From NCBI GenBank assembly GCA_002716065.1, contig PAZE01000038.1, forward strand, positions 21,541 through 85,540: a stretch of 64,000 nt of DNA. The letters are read 5' to 3'. This document shows positions 54,622 to 62,020 of this stretch, piece after piece. Within the stretch, counting starts at the first letter, position 1, and each line of letters opens with the position of its first letter. The DNA comes from Crocinitomicaceae bacterium. GTDB taxonomy: Bacteria; Bacteroidota; Bacteroidia; Flavobacteriales_D; Parvicellaceae. The notes beneath the pieces were generated by a model. That model was not told the DNA's origin. It was given only the letters and a program-made list of their open reading frames with translations, and did not search any database. The translations under genes and the position numbers were made by a program.

Positions 54622-55512
54622 CTACCCTTTTTTCCAAAGATATAGTCCAAAAAATAACGAAACCATCCATAGGATAAACTCAATCCAGTTGGGATTGGAA
54701 TTGTATCCAACAAATCCTTTTAAAAATCCTCCTATTGATCCTTTATCGTGAAAAATATGAATGTATTTCCCCTTTCCTTCATTATATGAATAGAAAGCCT
54801 CATTTGAACCTTCAGGAAGCTCCTTAACAGGAACAAGAATATTCCATACTCTACCTATTTCTTTTTCATTTTCAATACCAATAGAAGATAAATGATCACC
54901 TTTAACAAAAAACTCTTCCAATTCATGAACACCATAAGCAACCATTCCTGAAGCAAAAATTACAAGTAAAAAAGAGGTTACCTTAAAGAATTTTCGAATA
55001 TCAACTTTAACTCCCTGAAAGAAAATAAGATACCCCAACAGAACAGCAAGAACAATACCTGATAAAAACTTTAAATAAAAATACGCTTCACCTTCCATGG
55101 TTTCTGAAGGCATAAGCATAAGAACCGTTTCAAATCCTTCTCTAAGGACAGTAAAATAAACTAGCCAAAAAACACCCCATTTTTTTTCTGAAGCGCCTAT
55201 TGTTTTATCTTGAAGCTCTTTAGATGAAGAAACCTGTTTAGACAACCAAAAAATCACATAAAAAACAAAACCCGCAGTAAGAATCATAAAAGAACCTTCC
55301 ATTAACTTTTCAATAGATTCATTATTAATGAGAGACTTAGTCCATTTTAGAAAAAAAGCAATGAGAACAGATGAAACAATAGCTGAAGCTAAACCGAACC
55401 ATAAGTATTTTATATGAACTAGTAAAGACTTTTTATGCAATAATGTATAAATAATTCCAACAATTAAAGCCGCTTCCAGAGATTCTCTAAAGGATATAAT
55501 AAATGTATTCAT
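54622..55512 (-). CDS. FTR1-family iron permease (EfeU-like)
   Basis: This is a 296-residue polytopic membrane protein with about seven helices. The two REXXE iron-relay motifs are present: R9-E10-x-x-E13 (FRESLEAALIVG) and R124-E125-x-x-E128 (LREGFETVLML). FTR1 permeases move oxidised ferrous-derived iron across the inner membrane. No EfeB peroxidase is next to it, but the divergent operon encodes an imelysin (related to the EfeO M75 domain). An extra extracytoplasmic loop (about 205-260) carries the HELEEFFVKGDH segment. Its promoter has the AATACC-N8-GGTATT operator at the -33 box. Confidence 0.9.
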   Translation of the reverse strand: MNTFIISFRESLEAALIVGIIYTLLHKKSLLVHIKYLWFGLASAIVSSVLIAFFLKWTKSLINNESIEKLMEGSFMILTAGFVFYVIFWLSKQVSSSKELQDKTIGASEKKWGVFWLVYFTVLREGFETVLMLMPSETMEGEAYFYLKFLSGIVLAVLLGYLIFFQGVKVDIRKFFKVTSFLLVIFASGMVAYGVHELEEFFVKGDHLSSIGIENEKEIGRVWNILVPVKELPEGSNEAFYSYNEGKGKYIHIFHDKGSIGGFLKGFVGYNSNPNWIEFILWMVSLFFGLYLWKKG

Positions 55513-55525
55513 GTTTTTTTTTTTG

Positions 55526-55556
55526 CAATATTACTATAGAGATTCATTTATTCAAA
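55526..55556 (-). promoter_or_regulatory. Promoter of the FTR1 permease gene
   Basis: On the minus strand TTTG is followed by a 19-base spacer (counted from TTG) and TAATATTG, one mismatch from TAnnTTTG, and then C. The ATG is about 14 bases past the -7 box. The -33 box abuts the right half of the operator at 55555-55574. Confidence 0.65.
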
Positions 55557-55574
55557 TACCTTTAAGGCGGTATT
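55555..55574. promoter_or_regulatory. Operator copy 1, AATACC-N8-GGTATT
   Basis: Perfect 6-bp inverted half-sites, AATACC and GGTATT, are separated by eight bases (TTTAAGGC). It touches the minus-strand -33 box of the FTR1 promoter. The same 20-bp architecture recurs at 55591 and 61936. The binding protein is unknown. Confidence 0.75.
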
Positions 55575-55590
55575 ATTTAGAAAGATTATA

Positions 55591-55610
55591 AATACCTCTT
55601 TTGTGGTATT
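55591..55610. promoter_or_regulatory. Operator copy 2, AATACC-N8-GGTATT
   Basis: AATACC, the spacer TCTTTTGT and GGTATT form the site. The right half overlaps the TTG -33 box of the plus-strand promoter for DUF4856-imelysin-HTTM-TonB. It is centred 36 bp from copy 1 in the same divergent intergenic region. Confidence 0.8.
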
Positions 55611-55639
55611 GTAGAAACAGCCATTCAGGAGTAAATTTG
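55609..55639 (+). promoter_or_regulatory. Promoter of the DUF4856-imelysin-HTTM-TonB operon
   Basis: TTG, a 20-base spacer and TAAATTTG followed by C match the Bacteroidota promoter. The -33 TTG is the end of operator copy 2 (GGTATTG), so a bound protein would block sigma factor contact. A leader of about 30 bases precedes the ATG. Confidence 0.8.
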
Positions 55640-55678
55640 CACGATTTTTAACACTAAATATTAATTATTATTTAAATT

Positions 55679-56845
55679 ATGAAATTTACAAAAAACACAA
55701 TTTTAGTTGCAACAGGTTTACTATTTGTATTGTCTGGATGTAAAAAAGAAGGATGTACAGATCCACTTGCTGACAACTATAACGAGGATGCAAAAACTGA
55801 CGATGGCTCATGTGAGTATTCTTACAATGTCCCTACAACTTACGAATTTACAGATGCCAACGGAAACAATACCGTTTCTTACAGTGGTCAAACTGCAAGA
55901 ATGGATATGCTTTCTGAAATGACATCTTACTTAAAAACTGCTAACAACAATGGTACAGCACTAGATGCTGCTACTCTTTTAGCTATGTATGACAACTCAT
56001 ACACTGGTTGGTCAGATCAAAATCTTGTTGGCAATGGAAAACAGCTTAAAAGCAAAACTGCTTTAGGTGATGCTGCTATTCAGGCAGAGTTTGAAACATG
56101 GATGAATGATGCTGCTGCTGCTTCACCTGATCAAACTGGTGGATACTTGCAAAACGGTGATGGTGTTGAGTGGACTCAGCTTATCGAAAAAGGATTAATG
56201 AGTGCTTGTTTTATCAGTCAAATGACAGGTAATTACCTTGCAGGAATTGCTTCAGACGATAACACAACTGCTTCTGATCCAGATAATGGAAAATACTACA
56301 CTTCAATGGAGCACCACTGGGATGAAGCATACGGGTACTTTACTGATGCTACAGATTACCCAACTAACGGAACTAATAGATTCTGGGGTAAATATGCAAA
56401 CAACACATTAGAACCTGTAATTGGATCAGCTACTAATGTTGCGAATGCATTCAGAACTGGTAGAGCTGCAATTGCTGCAGATAGAATTAATCCTGATGCA
56501 GGATTTACAGCAGATGCAATCGCTCAAGCAGCAATTATTACTACTGAGGCTCAAAGAATGGTTGCTGGAATGGCTATACACTACTTAAATTCAACTAAGC
56601 AAAAAGTTGCTGATGGTGAATCTCAAAACAAAGTATGTCACTACCTTTCTGAAGCATGGGCATTTATTTATGGAATTCAATTTGTTGAAGGAACACCAAT
56701 GTCTTCTTCAGAAATTAATGCTTTACTTGCTGGTATCAACGCGAACTTTTATGGTTTTGCTCAAAGCACCATGTCTGTTAACGCTGTTATCGATCAGATA
56801 GCTGATGCTCACGGCTTCACTCAAACTGAAAGAGAGAACCTTTAG
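55679..56845 (+). CDS. DUF4856 domain-containing lipoprotein
   Basis: The 388-residue protein starts with a lipoprotein signal peptide (LLFVLSGC, Cys21). A short Cys-containing module follows, with GCTDPLADNYNEDAK and DDGSCEYS. Residues about 55-385 match DUF4856 (TARMDMLSEMTSYLKTAN, GVEWTQLIEKGLMSACF, MEHHWDEAYGYF), a helical family related in setting to imelysins. It is first in an operon with imelysin, HTTM and TonB receptor genes, downstream of operator copy 2. It probably sits on the periplasmic or outer-membrane surface and binds metal or a metal complex; that is inferred from context and from the HHWDE motif. A 30-bp palindrome follows the stop. Confidence 0.85.
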   Translation: MKFTKNTILVATGLLFVLSGCKKEGCTDPLADNYNEDAKTDDGSCEYSYNVPTTYEFTDANGNNTVSYSGQTARMDMLSEMTSYLKTANNNGTALDAATLLAMYDNSYTGWSDQNLVGNGKQLKSKTALGDAAIQAEFETWMNDAAAASPDQTGGYLQNGDGVEWTQLIEKGLMSACFISQMTGNYLAGIASDDNTTASDPDNGKYYTSMEHHWDEAYGYFTDATDYPTNGTNRFWGKYANNTLEPVIGSATNVANAFRTGRAAIAADRINPDAGFTADAIAQAAIITTEAQRMVAGMAIHYLNSTKQKVADGESQNKVCHYLSEAWAFIYGIQFVEGTPMSSSEINALLAGINANFYGFAQSTMSVNAVIDQIADAHGFTQTERENL

Positions 56846-56872
56846 TATTTAATTCACTATATTAGTAAACAT

Positions 56873-56902
56873 TACACCTGCAGAGAATTCTCTGCAGGTG
56901 TA
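56873..56902. terminator. 30-bp perfect palindrome between DUF4856 and imelysin genes
   Basis: A perfect inverted repeat is centred on GAATTC at 56885-56890, with arms TACACCTGCAGAGAA and its complement. In RNA it forms a strong 13-bp stem with a 4-base loop. It is not followed by a run of T, so it is more likely an attenuator, RNA-processing or 3'-end-stabilising hairpin inside the operon than a full terminator. Confidence 0.6.
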
Positions 56903-56917
56903 TTTAAATTAAAAATT

Positions 56918-58108
56918 ATGTTAAAGCTTTTGACAATTTTAAGGAAAAATCTACTCATCAAATCAGTCATTGTTTTGGTGATTTTTGCATTTAATGGGTG
57001 TAAGAAAGGATGTACCGATCCACTTGCATTAAATTATGACCCAAACGCTAAAAAAGAAGACCAATCTTGCGAGTACGAAAGTTTTAATAAACAAGGCTTA
57101 TTAGACAACCTTGCTAACTCATTTATTCTTCCTTCTGTTGAAGCATACAAAACCAATGTTGAGAACCTTAACACTGCTTCAACTACATTTACATCTTCCC
57201 CAACCACATCCAATTTATCAGCTTTAAGAACTTCATGGGAAAATGCTTTACTTACTTGGCAAGATATTGCATTTTTGGATTTTGGCCCTGCAACATATAT
57301 TGTTCTAAAAAGTCAAACCAATACCTACCCTGCTGACACTGCAGGAATTATTTCAAATATAAATTCAGGAAGTTGGTTACTAACAATTGCTAGTAATAAC
57401 GATAAAAAAGGATTTCAAGCCTTAGATTATCTTCTTTTTATGCCTGGAAAAACTGATCAAGAAATTGTTGACTATTTTACCAACACAACCAATGCTAGCA
57501 CCTATCTTAATGATGTTACACAAGATTTAGTTGTTAATGCAACTTACATTCATAATCAATGGAACTCAACCTATAAAGATGATTTTATAAATAATAATGA
57601 AACAAATGCCCAAGGAAGTTCAGTTAGTGATGTGGTTAACGCATTAAATTTACACTATGAATATTACTTAAGAAGAGGAAAACTTGGTCTTCCACTTGGT
57701 GTATTCAATGGTTTTTCTCAACAACCGATGCCTGAACTGGTAGAATGTTACTATTATGGTCAGTCACTTCCATTTGCCATAAGAGCAGTTGAATCACTTC
57801 AAAAATTTATGAATGGATGCAATTATCTAATTCCTGAAGAAAACAACCTTGGTTTAGACGATTACATGGATTTTACTAATGCTCAACAAGGCAATTCTTT
57901 ACTCTCAGAAGTAATTGATAACCAATTTGCAGAAATTGTAGCTGCATTAAACGGGCTTAATGATCCTTTAAGTAACGAAGTGGTTGTAAATAATGCTCAA
58001 GGTCATGAAACTTACGACAAACTTCAACAGCTTGTTCCCCTTATTAAAGTAGACATGACTTCTGCACTTGGTGTTCAAATTACATACCAAGATAATGACG
58101 GTGATTAA
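56918..58108 (+). CDS. Imelysin family lipoprotein (M75-like)
   Basis: The 396-residue protein has a lipobox at Cys28 (FAFNGCKK) and the same Cys module as its neighbour (GCTDPLALNYDPNAK, QSCEYE). The imelysin fold is indicated by LRTSWENALLTWQDIAFLDFGPA, GFQALDYLLF at about 165-174 and a C-terminal LGLPLGVFNGFSQQPMPELVECYYYGQSLPFA. The HxxE motif of M75 relatives is replaced by Gln167...Asp170, so peptidase activity is unlikely. Imelysins are iron-regulated surface proteins of iron uptake. The stop overlaps the HTTM start by 14 bases. Confidence 0.87.
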   Translation: MLKLLTILRKNLLIKSVIVLVIFAFNGCKKGCTDPLALNYDPNAKKEDQSCEYESFNKQGLLDNLANSFILPSVEAYKTNVENLNTASTTFTSSPTTSNLSALRTSWENALLTWQDIAFLDFGPATYIVLKSQTNTYPADTAGIISNINSGSWLLTIASNNDKKGFQALDYLLFMPGKTDQEIVDYFTNTTNASTYLNDVTQDLVVNATYIHNQWNSTYKDDFINNNETNAQGSSVSDVVNALNLHYEYYLRRGKLGLPLGVFNGFSQQPMPELVECYYYGQSLPFAIRAVESLQKFMNGCNYLIPEENNLGLDDYMDFTNAQQGNSLLSEVIDNQFAEIVAALNGLNDPLSNEVVVNNAQGHETYDKLQQLVPLIKVDMTSALGVQITYQDNDGD

Positions 58109-59480
58109 AAAGTGGACAGCACTTTTAATTAACAAACCAATTTCTATATCTTCTCTAGTAGTCTTCAGAATAGTTTTTGGAGCTATGATGTTCACAAGCA
58201 CCTTGAGATTTATTCTCAAAGGATGGGTTGATGAATTATACATAAATCCAACTTATTTTTTTACCTATTATGGATTTGAATGGGTAAAACCTTTGAGTGA
58301 AAATGGAATGTATGTACTCTTTGGATTAATGCTAATCAGCTCTATTTTTATCTTATTGGGGTTCTTATACAGAATAAATATTATTGCTTTTTTTCTAATA
58401 TTTACTTATATAGAGTTAATTGACAAAACCAATTACCTTAATCATTATTATTTTGTAAGTCTAATTAGCTTCATACTTATATTTCTTCCTGCTCACCGCT
58501 ATTTTTCATTAGACAGTTTCTTCGGGATTTGCAAAAAAACAGCACTTGTTCCAGTATGGACTATTAATATACTTAAACTCCAAATTGGATTGGTATACTT
58601 CTTTGCAGGAATAGCAAAACTCAATTACCACTGGTTAATTGAAGCTCAACCCTTAACCAATTGGTTAAAACATCAATGGGATTTTCCTTTCATTGGAGAG
58701 TTGTTAACCCAAGATTACGTTGCCTATCTTTTTAGTTGGGGGGGTGCACTATTTGATTTAACCATTTTCTTTATTTTAATTAATAGACGATTACGAATTT
58801 ATGGGTATATTTTAGTAGTTCTTTTTCATGTTATGACTTCTATAATGTTTCCAATTGGGGTATTTCCCCTAGTTATGATTTGTAGCACTTTAATTTTTTT
58901 CTCAGCTGAATTTCACACTAAAATCATTTCTTTTTTTTCCAATAAGCTATTTCTAAAGAAATTAAGTTTGAATAATGTATTGTACAATCCATCAAATAGT
59001 ATAAAAACTTCACTAAAAGTTCTATTTATATTTTTTATCTGTATACAACTCTTTTTACCTTTCAGATACTTACTGTATCCTGGAAAACTGTTTTGGACTG
59101 AACAAGGTTATCGATTTAGCTGGAGAGTTATGTTAATTGAAAAGGCAGGATATACTCAATTTTATGTTCATGAGCCTGAAAAAGACAGAAAAATGCTCAT
59201 TCAAAATTGTAGCTATTTAACTCCTCAACAAGAAAAAATGATGTCTACTCAACCTGATATGATCCTTCAGTTTGCCAAGCATTTAAATGAAATCTATAAA
59301 GACAGCATTATTGTTGAAGGTGATGAAATAATACATCTTCAGAACCCCAAAATAACAGCAGATGTTCGAGTAAGCTTATTTAATAAAGGAAATAAAATTT
59401 TTATTGACCCTACTGTAGATCTATCCAAAGAAAATAGGGGTTTCAAACATAAAGATTGGATTATTAATTATGAAGATTAA
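58095..59480 (+). CDS. HTTM-domain membrane protein resembling vitamin K-dependent gamma-carboxylase
   Basis: The ATG at 58095 (MTVIKKWTALLINKP) is chosen; the longer ORF start at 58068 lies inside the imelysin gene. The ~461-residue protein has several membrane helices. Over about 100-265 it aligns closely, from memory, with animal gamma-glutamyl carboxylase: LIDKTNYLNHYY (LDKTSWNNHSY in GGCX; His117 here, His160 there), LPAHRYFSLD, and LVYFFAGIAKLNYHW (IVYFIAGVKKLDADW; Lys175 here, Lys218 there). The catalytic Lys and His are therefore kept. A soluble C-terminal part (about 320-461) is extracytoplasmic or cytosolic. It overlaps both neighbours, so the operon is translationally coupled. The substrate is unknown. 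Confidence 0.85.
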   Translation: MTVIKKWTALLINKPISISSLVVFRIVFGAMMFTSTLRFILKGWVDELYINPTYFFTYYGFEWVKPLSENGMYVLFGLMLISSIFILLGFLYRINIIAFFLIFTYIELIDKTNYLNHYYFVSLISFILIFLPAHRYFSLDSFFGICKKTALVPVWTINILKLQIGLVYFFAGIAKLNYHWLIEAQPLTNWLKHQWDFPFIGELLTQDYVAYLFSWGGALFDLTIFFILINRRLRIYGYILVVLFHVMTSIMFPIGVFPLVMICSTLIFFSAEFHTKIISFFSNKLFLKKLSLNNVLYNPSNSIKTSLKVLFIFFICIQLFLPFRYLLYPGKLFWTEQGYRFSWRVMLIEKAGYTQFYVHEPEKDRKMLIQNCSYLTPQQEKMMSTQPDMILQFAKHLNEIYKDSIIVEGDEIIHLQNPKITADVRVSLFNKGNKIFIDPTVDLSKENRGFKHKDWIINYED

Positions 59481-61935
59481 ACTAACTATACTAATTAATT
59501 TTTTTGCCATTCTAGGCATTTACTCGCAATCAGGAAAAATTTCAGGTGTATTATCTAACTACAATAATGAAAAACTAGCATTTTCAAGTATTTCTTTATT
59601 AGAACTTAATACCACTAATCCATTTACGATTTACTCTAATGAGAATGGCTATTTTTTAACTCCAAATATAAAATTTGGCTCTTACCAAATCACCTACTTT
59701 TCTTATGGATATGAAAAGAAAATAGATACCGTAAATCTGAATTCAAAGCTGCTTGATTTAGCTGTTTCATTAAAAACAATTTCTTATAATTTGGATGAAG
59801 TTGTTATCAAGAATAAAGACTATAAAAACTTTCAAACCCGAAAATTAAAAGCAATTGAAGGGGTTATGATTACTCAAGGGAAAAAAACTGAGGCTATAGA
59901 TGTAGAAAATACAGATGCCAATAAAGCTACTAACTTAAGCAGACAAATTTACGGTAAAATACCTGGATTAAACATTTGGGAGAGTGATGGTGCGGGCATA
60001 CAAATTGGCCTTGGAGGAAGAGGTCTAAACCCCAGCAGAAATTCCAATTTCAACACTAGACAAAACGGATACGATATTAGTGCAGATGCATTAGGATATC
60101 CAGAAAGCTACTACACTCCACCATCTGAGGCTATTGATGAAATCCAACTCATAAGAGGAGCTGCCTCATTGCAATTTGGACCTCAATTTGGAGGACTGAT
60201 TAACTTTAAATTAAAAGAGGCAAACCCTAATAAACCTCTAGAACTTATTGCAAGACACACCATTGGTTCTTTTGGATTAAACAACTCATTTGTAAGTTTA
60301 GGTGGAACAAAATCCAGATGGAAGTACTTTGGATACTGCAATTATAAATTTGGAAATGACTTTAGACCAAATTCTGATTTTGAAGCCATACATGGATTCA
60401 TAAATATTAAAAGACAACTAAATGAGCGAACATCTGTTGGCTTTGAATTTACCAAAATGTACTATTTGGCTCATCAACCAGGTGGGTTAACCGATGATGC
60501 TTTTTTAAGTGATCCTTATTCATCTGTAAGATCAAGAAATTGGTTTCAAATAGACTGGAATCTTGCAGCTGCCCATTTTGATTATGAAATTAACTCCAAA
60601 ACTAAGATAAACTCCAGAACTTTTGGACTTATTGCAACACGAAATTCTTTAGGGTATTTGGATAACATTAGTAGAATTGACCCCTACGATATTGGAGACA
60701 CAGCAGCATTTAGAGACTTAATTTTTAGCGACTTCCAAAACATAGGAAACGAAACTAGGTTAATCCATTTGTATGAACCTTTTAAACTTCCATGGGCCTT
60801 TGTTGTTGGAATTCGTGCATATAGAGGTTCTAATAGAGGTATTCAAGGTGATGGAAATGCACAAACTGGACCTGATTTTTACTTTATTGAAAATGCAGAA
60901 AACATGGACTCCTCTTATTCTGTTGAAAGCAACTATCAATTCCCAAGCTTTAATTTTTCCATTTTTGCAGAGCATATATTTAACATCACAAGTAAACTTA
61001 GTATTACACCGGGAATTCGCTATGAATACATCTCCACATCCGCAAATGGCAGGTACAGAGAACAACAAAAAGATTTAGCAGGAAATATTATTTACGACAC
61101 TGTTTTCAGTGTAGCAAAAAGTCAGAATAGAGGATTTGTAATTGGAGGAATTGGACTGAACTATAAAATTAAAAACGATATAGAGATGTACGCTAATTTT
61201 TCTCAAAACTATAGAAGTATAAATTTTGCAGACATGCAAATTACCAATCCCAATTTTAAAATTGACCCTATTCTTCAAGACGAACGAGGATTTAATGCAG
61301 ATCTAGGTTTTAGAGGACAGGTAGATAACAAACTTTACTTTGACGCCTCTTTATTTACCCTATTTTATAATAATAGGATTGGAACAACTCTTGAAATTGA
61401 TAGTGCTTTATTTCGACCTTATCAATACAGAACCAATATTTCTGAGTCAAGAACATATGGTTTTGAAATGATGGTAGAAGCAGATTGGTTAAAAATTTTC
61501 TTAAAAAACAATACCAATAAAAAATTCAGCACTTTTGTTAACTTTTCCTACAACAATGCCAAATACATTAATTCAGATGAACCAGCATTTGAAAATAAAC
61601 TTGTTGAACTAGTACCTCCTTTTGTACTGCGAACTGGATGTACTTTTGGAATAAATAATTTTTCCATTTCCTACCAGTATAGCTATACCCATGAGCATTT
61701 TTCCGATGCGACTAATGCAACTAATGTATCAAATGCTGTGATCGGCATAATACCTTCTTACCTAACAATGGATTTATCTGGAAAATATACCTATAAAAAA
61801 TTTCAATTTGAAGCTGGTATAAATAACCTTACAAATGAAAGTTATTTTACAAGAAGAGCAAGTGGATACCCAGGACCAGGGATTCTTCCATCCCCACCTA
61901 GAAACTTCTATTTAGGAATTCAATTAAAAATATAG
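59470..61935 (+). CDS. TonB-dependent receptor (FecA-like)
   Basis: The 821-residue protein has a signal peptide (about 1-19), a carboxypeptidase-regulatory-like domain (about 22-105; GKISGVLSNYNNEKLAFSSI), a plug (about 125-255; IYGKIPGLNIWESDGAGIQIGLGGRGLNPSRNSNFN, IQLIRGAASLQFGPQFGGLINF) and a barrel ending PPRNFYLGIQLKI. The R-G-L-N-P-S-R-N...Q-N-G-Y pattern resembles the ferric-citrate type (FecA-like) receptors. It brings a metal complex across the outer membrane with TonB energy. It overlaps the HTTM gene by 11 bases and is last in the operon. Confidence 0.9.
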   Translation: MKIKLTILINFFAILGIYSQSGKISGVLSNYNNEKLAFSSISLLELNTTNPFTIYSNENGYFLTPNIKFGSYQITYFSYGYEKKIDTVNLNSKLLDLAVSLKTISYNLDEVVIKNKDYKNFQTRKLKAIEGVMITQGKKTEAIDVENTDANKATNLSRQIYGKIPGLNIWESDGAGIQIGLGGRGLNPSRNSNFNTRQNGYDISADALGYPESYYTPPSEAIDEIQLIRGAASLQFGPQFGGLINFKLKEANPNKPLELIARHTIGSFGLNNSFVSLGGTKSRWKYFGYCNYKFGNDFRPNSDFEAIHGFINIKRQLNERTSVGFEFTKMYYLAHQPGGLTDDAFLSDPYSSVRSRNWFQIDWNLAAAHFDYEINSKTKINSRTFGLIATRNSLGYLDNISRIDPYDIGDTAAFRDLIFSDFQNIGNETRLIHLYEPFKLPWAFVVGIRAYRGSNRGIQGDGNAQTGPDFYFIENAENMDSSYSVESNYQFPSFNFSIFAEHIFNITSKLSITPGIRYEYISTSANGRYREQQKDLAGNIIYDTVFSVAKSQNRGFVIGGIGLNYKIKNDIEMYANFSQNYRSINFADMQITNPNFKIDPILQDERGFNADLGFRGQVDNKLYFDASLFTLFYNNRIGTTLEIDSALFRPYQYRTNISESRTYGFEMMVEADWLKIFLKNNTNKKFSTFVNFSYNNAKYINSDEPAFENKLVELVPPFVLRTGCTFGINNFSISYQYSYTHEHFSDATNATNVSNAVIGIIPSYLTMDLSGKYTYKKFQFEAGINNLTNESYFTRRASGYPGPGILPSPPRNFYLGIQLKI

Positions 61936-61955
61936 AATACCTCTTTTAGGGTATT
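61936..61955. promoter_or_regulatory. Operator copy 3, AATACC-N8-GGTATT
   Basis: AATACC, the spacer TCTTTTAG and GGTATT form the site; the first six spacer bases are identical to those of copy 2. It begins immediately after the TonB receptor stop and its right half overlaps the TTG -33 box of the next promoter. Confidence 0.8.
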
Positions 61956-61984
61956 GTTAAAGATTAACACTGATTCTAAATTTG
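61954..61984 (+). promoter_or_regulatory. Promoter of the hemerythrin-CxxC-NRAMP operon
   Basis: TTG, a 20-base spacer and TAAATTTG repeat the spacing and -7 sequence of the DUF4856 promoter exactly. The leader to the ATG at 62021 is about 30 bases. Confidence 0.78.
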
Positions 61985-62020
61985 TTATCTAGAAATATTC
62001 TAAATAACACTTCACTGATC

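Noticed and set aside
56873..56902. Operator or restriction-type palindrome of the same class as AATACC-N8-GGTATT
   Set aside because: Sequence, length and absence of an adjacent promoter differ; an RNA hairpin explains it better.
56918..58108. Imelysin as an active M75 peptidase
   Set aside because: The HxxE motif is replaced by QxxD and imelysins have no proven protease activity.
60760..61078. Open frames of about 100 codons on both strands inside the TonB receptor gene
   Set aside because: They lie wholly within a strongly supported 821-residue protein, lack family resemblance and have no promoter or ribosome-binding site; they are shadows.
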